Assembly (NCBI RefSeq): GCF_905475345.1
Contig: NC_066601.1
Location: 4,565,001-4,629,000, forward strand
Length of the DNA: 64,000 nt
Direction: 5' to 3'
Source: Vespula vulgaris
Taxonomy: Eukaryota; Arthropoda; Insecta; Hymenoptera; Vespidae
Shown: positions 1-11,729 of the stretch, one piece after another
Position numbering within the stretch: the stretch's first letter is position 1
How the letters are laid out: every line of letters begins with the position of its first letter
The notes under the pieces: model-generated
What the model saw: only the letters and a program-made list of their open reading frames with translations
Databases searched by the model: none
What the model was told of the DNA's origin: nothing
Position numbers and translations under genes: made by a program

Positions 1-1882
1 CACAATTATTTGAAAATTCTTCTTTTGTCGATCTGTTGTGTCGTGAGTTTTGTGAGCGTCGTGGCGTAGATCTTCGCGATAGTCATTGGCTGCGTTTGTT
101 TATCAAAATTGTATATGTACTTTTATCGAGTACATATAATACAATCAATCATGTTTTATCTCTTTCTTTATCGAGTTTCGTGTCAGAAAGTTTTCAAGAT
201 TTTCTTTGATGAATTTTTCTAAACGCAGCTAATCACAGTAAATATTCTAAGCGTGTAGTGCCACGTGTATTCGCCAACTTGACAAAATATATGCCAGATA
301 TTTCGAACGATAAAAAGCTCTGTTTATATTGAGAAAATGTTTATTATTTGGAATGAAGAATGATCGTAAAAGAAATGCGAGGCATATACCGGTGAAAAGT
401 TGAACGAGTTCACGTGGAGGTGGCTTATGCTTAATGTCGGTACCTTGCGAATGCATTAGTGAATAGTCTATTGGGTGCATTTCGTTAAGCCGTTTTCGCT
501 ATGAAACTTTCTCTATATGATGATTGAATCGTCGGCACGCAGTTAGAACAAAATTTGGATTGTTTGAACGATCGTAGTACCTCGTAACATATTTCAGTAC
601 GTATTCGTCCTAAAATGAAAAAGGGAAAAAACAACTAGAAAAAAAAATAATATATAGATATATATAAAATTATACCAAAAGCAGAAGAAATTACGCAAGA
701 ACAAGATAATTGGCACGATGAACGATTAGTGTAAACTGTAAAGATACGTAGATTGGTGTCATTCGATAGTCTGAGAAATGGGATTGTTCAAATAGCAAAC
801 GCAAGGCGACATCAGAAAGCAGCTACGTGATATAGTAAGGAGATGCGTCAGGGCGGGGTGGGGCGGCAGGGGGAGGGTATTGATCGATCCGTCGATCGAT
901 CGATCGTTCGATCGAAATCAGATCGAACGAGATCGTCGACGAAGCAAGCCCGACAAGTCGTCGACAAATAATAATGTGCGATTTTAGATAGTAGTCTAGA
1001 AGTCGATTTAGAAATTTTCTTCCACTTACTACTTAACTACGTACTTTTTTACCCTTTATCTTATTCCCGAGATCGATACGCGCATCAGAAAACAGAAACG
1101 ATGCATCGTCTTTTTTTGCACTTTCGAACTCTCATAGCAATTTGTATATCCTCTACTATTTCTTTTTGTTTTATTTCGTAAACATTCGGCCATAGATATG
1201 TCTCAATAATAATTTCTTATTGTATATCGTTTTGAACTTGAATGCTCGACTTTTGCGATTTCTCTTTTTTGTTCGTTCACGCGACGATACGAGCCTCTTC
1301 ATTAGCGAATATATCTTCCTGTTTTCTGTTAAGCACGACGATATTTTTAAGGATGACTAAGAACATTAGAGTTGATTCGAACTTACGTAGAGAAATTAGG
1401 GAGTGACCCTAGATACCACTGTTTTCTTTTTTCTTTCTTTTTTTTTTCAATGTCGATAAACCCGCGTGTAAGTAGAGACGTGAGCAAGACATTTTATTAC
1501 TACTTAAAAGTATACCAAGCAGCAAAACCAAAATTGTCTTTCTTGTAACATGATTCTTAACATCAATATTTTTTCAATAAGATTCGAAGAGAAAAATCTT
1601 TTTCTATCATTAAAGATCGATCGATTCCCACGTGTAGGTATTTGGTTAGACGACTGTTCGTTCTTACGTGAAAGTAAAATTTTGAGCAATTGAGATCGAT
1701 CGATTGTAGCGATCTTGGTTGTAAAAGAAGAATGGATGTATAAGTCGGTGAAAAATGATCGATCGACTAATCGTTGTAATTGATTATTAAATTTAATCGA
1801 AATTACGCGAATGACACGTCTCTTCTTACCGCGAGTGTCCGCGTAAGCGGATATTTCACGTTTGTCAGCGTGACTAATTCAG
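1..1882 (+). other. Probable msn intron sequence, no exon seen
   Basis: AT-leaning, no frame with coding character. It holds a compact G-rich run at 851-877 and directly after it a cluster of overlapping GATCGATC/TCGATCGA palindromes (about 882-925). Assigned to an msn intron only because the 5' part of the gene must lie upstream. Confidence 0.4.
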
Positions 1883-1973
1883 GATTATGTTGTGTGTTGT
1901 GGGACACGCGGGAGCTCTAACCCGAAGGGCAGGGCCCTCTACTGACCATCCCATTCCCAATACTAATTGCAAT
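1883..1973 (+). CDS. Candidate small upstream msn exon
   Basis: An open stretch reads IMLCVVGHAGALTRRAGPST then DHPIPNTNCN and ends in phase 0 at a strong AAT|GTAAGT donor. The acceptor would be TTCAG at 1881-1882. Only this frame is open; the other two contain stops. Phase fits the phase-0 start of the 3689 exon, and the local base use (Gly/Ala/Arg/Pro codons, higher GC) differs from its intronic surroundings. I infer a possibly alternative exon of the msn linker region, but I cannot match the peptide to the family with certainty. Confidence 0.45.
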
Positions 1974-3688
<1,715 letters not shown>

Positions 3689-3857
3689 AAACAGAGATCG
3701 TTCCTGACATTTGGATTCGGTGCTGGACCAGCGAGGAGAGAATCCCACGTAAACGTCAACGTGACACCTACGAGTCACGATTTGGCCTCCGATACACCCG
3801 AAATACGAAAATACAAAAAGCGTTTCAATAGCGAGATTTTATGTGCAGCGTTATGGG
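3689..3857 (+). CDS. msn: msn exon: linker and start of CNH domain
   Basis: The frame reads KQRSFLTFGFGAGPARRESH onward to EILCAALW and ends in the first base of a Gly codon at a GTGAGT donor (3858). The acceptor is ambiguous. AG at 3687-3688 after a C-rich tract is preferred here, but AG at 3642-3643 or 3693-3694 would keep the same phase. The frame also stays open upstream through an ATG at 3623, so an alternative first exon starting MESYLLQYRQ is possible. The GAGPARRESHVNVNV stretch is linker; the conserved family sequence begins at SDTPEIRKY. Confidence 0.9.
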
Positions 3858-5195
3858 GTGAGTCGTCGTTCCGAGTAAGCTCGGTCGAAAGCGAAGAGGC
3901 ACGTTCGTTTCGATTGCGCCTCGTGCACGTCGGTAGAACGCATTTATGGCGATGAAATAATTTGTAGGCGTGAACCTGCTGATCGGTACGGAGAACGGAT
4001 TGATGCTGCTCGATAGGAGCGGACAAGGGAAGGTTTATCAGCTGATCAGTAGGAGACGTTTTCAACAAATGGAAGTGCTCGAGGGGCAGAATATTTTGGT
4101 TACCATAAGCGGTAAGAAGAATCGCGTGAGGGTCTATTATCTCTCCTGGCTGAAGAGTAAGATTTTACGTACCGACGGCCATAGCGATGTAAGTACGGAT
4201 GGCCTATACGCTTTATCGATTTTCCCGAATAGAAAGTAACGTGTCGGATGTGCGCGAGAGTTGGTTCGTTTTAACCGCCCACGATCACATATTTAACGTG
4301 CTTGTGCAGCAAGTCGAGCGGCGCAATGGCTGGATAAACGTCGGCGATCTTCAAGGAGCGGTGCATTTCAAGATAGTCAAATACGAAAGAATAAAGTTCC
4401 TTGTCATCGCGTTAAAGGACTCGATAGAGATCTATGCTTGGGCGCCGAAGCCCTATCATAAATTCATGGCTTTCAAATCGTTCGGAGAACTGGCCCACAG
4501 GCCGCTCCTCGTCGACCTAACCGTCGAGGAAGGAACGAGATTGAAAGTTATTTATGGAAGCGCCGATGGATTTCACGCCGTCGATTTGGATTCGGCGACG
4601 GTTTACGATATCTATCTACCGAAGCACGTAAGCACTTGAGAATATAAGAATGTTTAACGCGCGAATAGAGGCACTTCGAGCTCGTGCACACCGATTTACG
4701 ATTTTCTCGATCGTTACAGACTCAGGGACCGATTTGCCCGCACTGCATCGTCGCCTTGCCGAACAGCAACGGCATGCAACTTTTACTGTGCTACGACAAC
4801 GAGGGCGTTTACGTGAATACCTACGGTAGAGTATCCAAGACGATGGTCCTTCAATGGGGCGAAATGCCTACGAGCGTCGCTTACATCGGCACGGGCCAGA
4901 TCATGGGATGGGGCAACAAGGCGATCGAGATCAGAAGCGTCGAAAGCGGCCATCTCGACGGCGTTTTTATGCACAAGAAAGCTCAACGGCTCAAGTTCCT
5001 TTGTGAACGTAACGATAAGGTATCGATCGTTGTATTCCATTTTATAGCGCGCGCCTAGAGGTTTATGCAGCGGGAGCGACGATGTAAACAAAAATGATTT
5101 ATTCGTCGAAGGTCTTCTTCTCGTCGGCGAAGGGTGGAAGTTCGTGCCAGATTTACTTCATGACGTTAAACAAACCCGGCATGGCTAACTGGTGA
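3689..5195 (+). CDS. msn: Misshapen (MAP4K4/TNIK/MINK-type Ste20 kinase), C-terminal CNH-domain part, five exons
   Basis: Joining 3689-3857, 3968-4188, 4310-4627, 4720-5019 and 5112-5195 gives 1,092 nt, 363 residues and a TGA stop, with GT/AG at every junction and consistent phase. The product starts with a short linker, then the SDTPEIRKYKKRFNSEILCA segment that precedes the citron homology (CNH) domain in GCK-IV kinases. The CNH domain follows (roughly residues 44 to 340, with motifs GLMLLDRSGQGKVY, WAPKPYHKFMAFKSFGEL, GVYVNTYGR, EIRSVESGHLDGVFMHKKAQ) and the tail ends in GMANW. Known for the family: Misshapen is a cytoplasmic serine/threonine kinase acting upstream of JNK and in Hippo signalling; the CNH domain binds Rap-type small GTPases and other partners. 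The kinase domain and the variable Pro/Gln-rich middle are not in this window and must lie at lower coordinates. The identification is very secure; only the 5' boundary of the first exon is uncertain. Confidence 0.95.
3968..4188 (+). CDS. msn: msn exon: CNH domain, first blades
   Basis: This exon completes the split Gly codon and reads VNLLIGTENGLMLLDRSGQG, then the RRRFQQMEVLEGQNILVTIS strand and YYLSWLKSKILRTDGHSD, ending in phase 0 at a GTAAGT donor (4189). The acceptor is TTGTAG after a 110 bp intron. These are hallmark CNH sequences of the TNIK/MINK/Misshapen group and diverge little from vertebrate members. Confidence 0.95.
4310..4627 (+). CDS. msn: msn exon: CNH domain, middle
   Basis: 106 codons from QVERRNGWINVGDLQGAVHF through KYERIKFLVIALKDSIEIYA, the WAPKPYHKFMAFKSFGEL motif and DLTVEEGTRLKVIYGSADGF to YLPKH. 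It is phase 0 at both ends, with a TGCAG acceptor after a 121 bp intron and a GTAAGC donor. The WAPKPYHKFMAFKSFGEL stretch is among the most conserved in GCK-IV kinases. Confidence 0.95.
4720..5019 (+). CDS. msn: msn exon: CNH domain, last blades
   Basis: 100 codons from TQGPICPHCIVALPNSNGMQ through LLLCYDNEGVYVNTYGRVSK, LQWGEMPTSVAYIGTGQIMG and EIRSVESGHLDGVFMHKKAQ to KFLCERNDK. It is phase 0 at both ends, with a TTACAG acceptor after a 92 bp intron and a GTATCG donor that is weaker than the others. Confidence 0.95.
5112..5195 (+). CDS. msn: msn terminal coding exon and stop
   Basis: 27 codons (VFFSSAKGGSSCQIYFMTLN, then KPGMANW) and TGA. The VFF-S-(x)n-QIYFMTL pattern is the usual C-terminus of Misshapen/TNIK proteins, so this is the genuine conserved end. 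The reading frame does not close for long after the TGA: it stays open for another 181 codons (see 5196-5741). Confidence 0.93.
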   Translation, partial: VFFSSAKGGSSCQIYFMTLNKPGMANW

Positions 5196-5356
5196 TCCCG
5201 AATGAGGCCGAGTCTGGCCCCACGAACACCCCCGCGGATTTTGACACACAACCCACCGCGTGTGTCCGGTTATACGCCATCGGCGCGCACCCTCTACCGC
5301 CCTTCACTGCCAGGCCTGAGCGCCATGGAAACGAGGATATGCGCGCACCAATACCG

Positions 5357-5364
5357 ACATCATC

Positions 5365-5396
<32 letters not shown>

Positions 5397-5455
5397 CGTC
5401 GTCAGAATCATCATCATAATCAGCACCACCATCATCATAATAATAATAATAATAT
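5357..5455. repeat. Trinucleotide (CAT)n/(AAT)n
   Basis: About 40 bp of CAT with single CAC and CGT interruptions, then CAT/CAC and an AAT run. In the msn frame it reads His then Asn. Confidence 0.95.
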
Positions 5456-5537
5456 TAGTCAGCGTCAAAGTCGACATCGTAGTCAACGTCAACGTCACTA
5501 TCAACGTCATCTCTCGACGCGTATCTACGACGATTAC

Positions 5538-5582
5538 GAGGAGGAGGAGGAGGAGGAGGAGGAGGAGGAGGAGGAGGAGGAA
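5538..5582. repeat. Trinucleotide (GAG)n
   Basis: About 15 uninterrupted GAG units, read as Glu in the frame continuing from msn. Confidence 0.95.
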
Positions 5583-5912
5583 CAAGGGTTGGAGGGAGGA
5601 ACTTACGACGGAAGATACCGACCGTATCCTCGGCTCTCGTTACGAAGCACCTCGGGGACTTTAACTTTTGTGAATCTTCTCGTCAAAAGGTTCCTGTGCT
5701 TTCTCGTCTGCCCGCCCTGCGGACCGCGCGGTACACCTTAACGCGATCGATCGATCCTCCCCCGAGATGGTCTTTCTTCTCCCCCCACCCCACCCACCCC
5801 TACCCATGATTTTCCATTCCGACGAAGATTACATGGGAAAAGAGGCGAATGAAAAAAAGAAAAAAGAAAAAAAGGAAAAAAAAGAATACAGAAAAAAGGA
5901 GAGAAAAAAAAT

Positions 5913-5918
5913 AATAAA
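5913..5918 (+). terminator. Polyadenylation signal AATAAA (proximal)
   Basis: Canonical hexamer 718 bp after the msn stop, inside an A-rich tract. The A-richness makes a chance occurrence quite possible. Confidence 0.3.
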
Positions 5919-5980
5919 TGAACGAGGGCGCCTGCGTGGACTTTGTACTTCGTTGCTAGCTGATAAATCGCCGTCGAATC

Positions 5981-6015
5981 GTCGTCGTCCCTTCGTCGTC
6001 CCTTCGTCGTCCCTT
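5981..6015. repeat. 11-bp minisatellite CGTCGTCCCTT, three copies
   Basis: Three head-to-tail perfect copies within the probable msn 3'UTR. Confidence 0.85.
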
Positions 6016-6556
6016 CTTTTCCTCGTCGTTCGTCGAGAACGTTAATTCTCCTTTGGAAAATCGATGCGAGCGTTCGTTACACTCGACAGAGCAACACGAT
6101 CGATGGGTACTCGCGAGCGATATTTAGATAGATCGTTATTGCGAAAACGGGACGAACACTTTTCTTTCGATAAACGCGCGCGAACGCTCGCCAAAATGAA
6201 TGTGCGAATGAAATCTTGCGACGATCGTGAACGCGAGTTATCAGTCAAGCGACGATCAATCGCTAAATCGTAAAGTTGTTTTTAAGCGCTAAGAACTCTT
6301 AACGACGTGAGTGTTTTTGATCTTGTACGAGTAAGAAGACGTTGGTCTTTCCTCCCCTCCCTTCTCAATATGTTTTTACTAACAGTGGCAAATTTTTCTA
6401 TCGAGCACGGAGCTAAGTGACGTTTCGCGTTTATACGGCCGAAGGCAGTCGTTCGGCAGAGATACGGACGCGTGGAAACGCGATCTATAATGCGTCTACG
6501 GATTGCGACAAAAAAATTCATCGACTGCTTTCACGCGAGCGTATGCGAGATGAGTG

Positions 6557-6572
6557 TGAGAGCGAAAGCGAG

Positions 6573-6609
<37 letters not shown>

Positions 6610-6645
6610 GAGAGCGAGAGCGAGAGAGAGAGAGAGAGAGAGAGT
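6557..6645. repeat. (GA)n microsatellite with GC interruptions
   Basis: Two GA blocks separated by ATAGAG and CGAGAG interruptions. Confidence 0.95.
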
Positions 6646-6719
6646 AAAAGGGTGAATCGAGGTTTTCACCGGCGATGCCGAGGCGAACGGTGAAGATGAG
6701 TTACTGCATGATATAACAT

Positions 6720-6725
6720 AATAAA
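6720..6725 (+). terminator. Polyadenylation signal AATAAA (distal)
   Basis: Canonical hexamer in CATAATAAAGTTAG, about 1.5 kb after the msn stop and downstream of the (GA)n tract. It is in a normal-complexity context, hence the more credible of the two. Confidence 0.4.
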
Positions 6726-7824
6726 GTTAGACTTAAGTGAGATAATTACTAATGTTATTAATTGTATAGTTATAGAAGCCGAGGATTTTGTGGGCGCTCG
6801 ATCAAGACGACAAATGACAATGACGACGAACGAAGACAACGACGACGAAAAATACGACGAAAAGGCAAAAAAAGTAAAGTACCAAGACGCGAAAGATATT
6901 GAGACGATAGCGACAATGACTAATTTTGACGAAGATTTATCGGCGATGACGATGATAACGATTGATTATATATGGTCGTACGTGACCGCGCGTGGGTATA
7001 TCGAACGAATCGCATTTTTACAAATAATAGGTTAATTGTATTAGAGGTCTCGAGGACGCACGAGATGCGGATAGCTACGTTTTTCTTTCCTTTCGACGAT
7101 AACTACTTTGACCGTTCGAGACCTTATCTTGTGTTTCGCTCGCACCGCCGAAAATGTACGGAGTCTAATCAAGATGATCAAAACTGTTCTCGTCGTGAGC
7201 TCTGTCCGCCACGCACGTTCACAATTTTTACGACGGTCGATGCGAAGCGCCTTTAGCTTTTCTAAGAAATTTCTAACTTAGCGAGACGACACGCACTTTC
7301 GAGTTACGGACGATCCTCCCCTTTTTTCTCCTCGTTCGTTGACCAATACGCGAGACCTCGTTTCGAAGCGTTATCGAGGGCTAATCTCATAATCTCCAAG
7401 ATACTCGGCGACTCGGTGGGAAACTTTGAAGATTAAACCTTATAATATTGCTCTCATTGACGTCGGATTATCCCCAAGATCGACTATAACGGACTTACGG
7501 TCTTACCGGAGGAACGAAGACGGAACGAAAGAGAGTAAACTTTGCTAGTTTAACGAGAAAGATTCGATGTTAACGAGAGTTACTGCTACCACACAATGGA
7601 TCGTATCCTAATTGCAATACTTTGTTGTTAATCGACAAATATTCGTTCCATGGAATTTTCTATAAGAAAGAAAGAAAGAAAGAAAATATACGTATCTCAA
7701 GCATGTACTCGCACTTCTTTCTTGTTTTTATCTTTCTTTTTTTTTTTTTACATCTAAATCTACCACGTACGGTTAGAGAAAAGTGTGGACTGGAAAAGAA
7801 GGAAGGAAAAACTAAAAGACACGA

Positions 7825-7826
<2 letters not shown>

Positions 7827-7872
<46 letters not shown>

Positions 7873-7906
7873 GTGTGCGCGCACGCACGCACACACACAC
7901 ACACAT
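7827..7906. repeat. (TA)n(CGCA)n(CA)n compound microsatellite
   Basis: About 44 bp of TA followed by alternating GC/CA purine-pyrimidine sequence, a combination able to adopt Z-DNA or cruciform structure. Confidence 0.95.
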
Positions 7907-8887
7907 CACGCACATATACGTACATACATATATATGCATACGCGTGTGAGCATTTATGAAAATATCTTTTTTCTATTGCGAGCAGACGGAGATTAAACGT
8001 GACGTCAGACGTGCAACGCGCGTAAAACTCTTTCAGTCGACACGTCAGTGCAGCGAGCTTAAAGCTTGGTAAAAACTGTTTGACAGAGTATGCGAGATTC
8101 GCGGCATCTTTTGACGAGATTATTTGTGCAGTCGTAAAATCGGCTTTTCCTGGAAAATCCGATGATTCAAATGCAACGGACTGGGTTACAGGCGGACTCC
8201 AGGATTTACGTTAAGTAATGCTCCAACGTTTCGGCTTTTTAAATTACATAATTTTCTTGTGAAATGCATTCGCCGTGCACACGCCTACGCTAAATCTCCT
8301 ATGTGAATTCATTTTTCATTTATTATCAAGCGTATATAAAACTCTAAAGAGACTTGCAAAATAGCTATAATTGAAGAATCATTAGTATTTTTGTTACTAC
8401 TTTTTTATTTTTTATTTTTCTCTTTGTTTCTTCTCTCGTATTTTCCATGGAACGAATTTAACATTTTTTATTTTCTGTTTTTGTCACAACGATCGCGAAA
8501 GCATTCATTTATCGATATACATATATATATGTGTGTGTATATATATGTATATATATATATATATCGCTTGACAAAAATGCACGTTATTAGTTTTATTTTT
8601 AAGATACACGTAGTCCTGGCGAAATGTGATAGGTAATACGGTGATGTTACTTTTTCGTATTATCAATGGTACGATTCATATGGCTTATCATATCTTACGT
8701 TTCTATAAGCTCTTTATCAATTTCTTTTTTTATCTTTTTTTTACTCGGTATCTCGATCGAATTACGTTCGAGGCCGCTCGTCGTTCGTTGGTTCCTTAAA
8801 GAAGGAGGGGCCGGAGGGGGAGGAGCTCTGGTTAGTGCAACGAAAGACTGCTTTTTAAAACGGATGGAAGCTTTTTATCGCTCGTAA

Positions 8888-8893
8888 AGAGAG

Positions 8894-8930
<37 letters not shown>

Positions 8931-8966
8931 GAGAGCGAAAGAGAGAGAGAGAGAGAGAGAGAGAGT
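8888..8966. repeat. (GA)n microsatellite
   Basis: Two GA blocks interrupted by AACGAGAGAGCGAAA. Confidence 0.95.
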
Positions 8967-9315
8967 GAAAATTAATGAGTGATAGTGATTTTTCGGCGAA
9001 TGCTGCACGACTGTGGACGGTTATTTACGGTTAACAGGAATTCTAATAATATTATAACAATAATATTATTAATTATCTTAACCAGTCCCGCGCGAACTAA
9101 TTTTATACGAGAACTTTCCTCTATCTCCGTACCTTCCCTCTATTCCCCTCTACCCTTGACCACACTTTTTCCTTCCTCCCATTTTCTCGACCTGACCCAT
9201 TTTTTTTTATCCTATTCGCTTCCTTCTTATCCATTTTCTTACATATTGTCTCCCAAAGAATGGTAGTGATGTTTTTTATATTATAATAATAATTATTACC
9301 GCAATTTATCGATTA

Positions 9316-9366
<51 letters not shown>

Positions 9367-9386
9367 GATTATTATTATTATTATTC
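9316..9386. repeat. (TTA)n microsatellite
   Basis: About 70 bp of ATT/TTA units with one ACG interruption. It is flanked on both sides by further ATT and ATG-rich imperfect repeats (9030-9075 and 9410-9460). Confidence 0.95.
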
Positions 9387-11287
9387 CCATCCTTATGGTT
9401 ATCACGAATCATCATCAGATGCGGTATATTATGATTACGATGATTATATTATGATTACGCTGCTAAGGTCAAATATACGGACAATTCGTAATCGGCGAGG
9501 CATTTCATTTCTTCGTTCACCCTGCCCAAGGCGTCAAAATTCGAAGAATAAAAACGACCTTTCGATAATAGAGTCGATAACGAGTTTCTTTTTTTTTGTC
9601 GAAAGCCGCTTAAACGTACGCTTTCGTCCTTACGAATGAAAACAAGTTCGTTATAAATTTGTCCTCGAGATATAAACAAACAGCTGATACACTTTATCCG
9701 CCATTTCCATATTATCCTTGGTTCAGATATACATATCAATGCGGCATCCTGAATACCGTTTAATTTCGGCCAGATTGTTAGCACGTACAAATCACTTATG
9801 CGTGCGGTCTAATTACGTGCGGTCCAATTATTTGCCGAACTAGTATCTCTATAAGGATTATTTTCATCGTCCGTAATATTTGTAGAAGCATTGAATCATC
9901 GAAATATGTATTGAAAAGGTAATGCGGTTCGCACATTGCCTGTTGCTATTCGTACTAATTGAATTACAGAACATATTACGTAGAATTATAAATAATAACG
10001 AAATAATTATGCGTAATATATTATAAATTTATCCGTTATCGCGTATATCCGTTTTGCGTTTAAGATCGTTCGTTTTAATCGTTATCGTTCGCGAAGGAGT
10101 CAACGATTCTCTCGAAAATTGATCAAACATCGGAAAGCTTTTTAAAGAGAAGAAGTAGAAAATTCGATAGAAATTGTATTTATGGGATAAATTCGAGGTA
10201 TTTCGATGGTATACTGAACCTCGTGCGAAAATTTGCCGAGGATAGCTCTCCTTCGTTTACGGTTCCTGCTTGATCGAATCTGGGTGGCTTTTCGAGCTTG
10301 GTCCGGCTTAATGGCTTACCAATTTCCGCATTCACACACAGTATGTACCACGACGTTACGAAACTATCCGTTTGGCAAGAGGTGTATCGAGAAGCAGGAA
10401 ATCGCTTTAGTCGCAACAAAATCCACGATCTCAATCGGTTGATCACGGATGAACGGCCGCTGATCACGTCTCGCTTCCGAGAACTTTACGATATTCTTAC
10501 AAGTTTTTTCGAAATCGAAGAAGAGGTTTCTCTGTCCCTCTTTCTCTGTCGTACACGAACCCTTTCATAGCTTTTTCTTCCCTTTCGTACGTATTCGTCG
10601 CCAAGAAGATATGTTTACGAGAGCGAGAACAAGTGTTCGTTCGTCGATGAAAAAAATCCTCGAGTAATCTAACTCCTCTTGTTTGTCGCTCAAGGACACG
10701 TGAAAATAACGTGCCACTACTGCGGCGTATTTGTTCTTAACAAAGTTACGGGATATTGGAGACTGAACGAACGAAAGGGGGTAACGCGATACTCGATCGC
10801 GGGTCTCTCTCGATTTCAACGATAATTAATCGAGCTTTCGACGCACGAGTCGATACGGATAATGTATTAAAAGTATAATGATACGCATTATTAACAATCG
10901 TCGAGTTCATTGAGAATGTAGAGTTGCGGCAGGTTTTCATTGGAAATTGAGATCGAAGATTCGATGAGCTTCGACGAGGAATTTGTCGGACGGTAGTGTT
11001 TAATTTCGCGAGACGATCGGCACAAAAAAGGACGTATGCGGGGACGCAAGGGAAGACGTCGTCGAAACGTAGCGAATTCGCAAAACTTCTGCCAATCCTG
11101 GAACGTTTCCATTAACAAACCGCACGCGATAGCGAACCCGTAGAAACTTTCTCGTGGCGGCTCAAAGCGTCCGCAGTGACCGATTCCCACCGATGGTTTA
11201 ATACGGATTAGTAAGTTGACGTGAAAAGTCGGCACGTTCGCTAGTTCGACCGTTTGGGATTAACCTTAAATCTTGTGAGGATTAAAA

Positions 11288-11332
11288 ATGACTGTGCTGC
11301 TTTTTTGCGACTATCTTGACTGACGCGGACAG
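11288..11332 (+). other. End of a putative first exon with a strong donor
   Basis: The sequence ends GACGCGGACAG|GTGAGA at 11332, a near-consensus donor, and contains a 12-codon ATG ORF (MTVLLFCDYLD). Joined to the acceptor at 11541, another frame stays open across the junction into the 11546 ORF, but without an upstream ATG. The upstream boundary cannot be placed. Confidence 0.25.
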
Positions 11333-11541
11333 GTGAGAAATATTTTTTATCCGTGCTCTACTAATGGACGTGGAAAATTTGTATTTCGCGTACTCCGTTC
11401 TCTTATGTTCGTTTATCGGATTATTCGAGATTCGCGATGGGTGTGCCAGGCGCGATAGCGATAGTCGTCGTCGTCTTCGCGTCGGAAGAGACCAGAAAGA
11501 AACAAGGTTCGCGCCGATAATGAGAAAATTGATATTTCTAG

Positions 11542-11665
11542 GCTAATGGATCAGAAGCGACGCAGCGTGTCGGTTAACCGTACCGACTTTGCCGAGATTG
11601 AACGTATCCAAAGACGAGCAGAGTATGCAAAATCAAAAGAGGAGATGAGATAGAGGCAGAAATAG

Positions 11666-11707
<42 letters not shown>

Positions 11708-11729
11708 CCTACTCGATCTACTTCCTATG
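11542..11729 (+). CDS. Candidate exon with a 35-codon ORF (unrecognised)
   Basis: A TTTCTAG acceptor at 11540-11541 is followed after four bases by ATG at 11546. The ORF reads MDQKRRSVSVNRTDFAEIER, then IQRRAEYAKSKEEMR, and stops at 11651-11653. Charged and helix-forming, it has a composition unlike the random ORFs nearby. After a (GA)n tract the segment ends at a strong CCTATG|GTAAGT donor (11730). If the exon is real, it is either a small peptide gene or a transcript with a 5' upstream ORF. No family is recognised. Confidence 0.3.
11665..11706. repeat. (GA)n microsatellite
   Basis: About 36 bp of GA inside the candidate exon 11542-11729, after its ORF. Confidence 0.9.

Larger units (their letters stand above)
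5196..5741 (+). other. In-frame open extension downstream of the msn TGA (readthrough candidate or repeat-rich 3'UTR)
   Basis: The frame of the terminal msn exon continues without a stop for 181 codons to TAA at 5739-5741. It holds a first ATG three codons after the TGA, a Pro/Arg-rich start, a His tract from (CAT)n, an Asn tract from (AAT)n, a SQRQSRHRSQRQRHYQRHLS segment, a YDDY plus Glu tract from (GAG)n, and GGTYDGRYRPYPRLSLRSTS. UGA is the leakiest stop, but the following base is U, not the favoured C. The simple repeats cannot themselves make stops in this frame, so openness is less surprising than its length suggests. Default reading: 3'UTR. Confidence 0.4.
5742..6750 (+). other. Probable msn 3'UTR
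   Basis: No coding signal. It holds an A/G-rich tract (5850-5920), a CGTCGTCCCTT minisatellite (about 5981-6015), a (GA)n tract (6557-6645) and two AATAAA hexamers at 5913-5918 and 6720-6725. The second is followed by ordinary AT-rich DNA and is my preferred transcript end, which would give a UTR of about 1.5 kb. No other gene start is seen between the stop and this point. Confidence 0.5.
6751..11280. other. Non-coding, microsatellite-rich DNA; no gene recognised
   Basis: ORFs here are short and of random character. A repeat-free unique patch at about 8010-8330 and low-copy AT-rich DNA at 9780-10080 are the only quieter parts. The overlapping plus and minus frames at 10180-10570 are about 90 codons each and match nothing I know. 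Confidence 0.5.
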
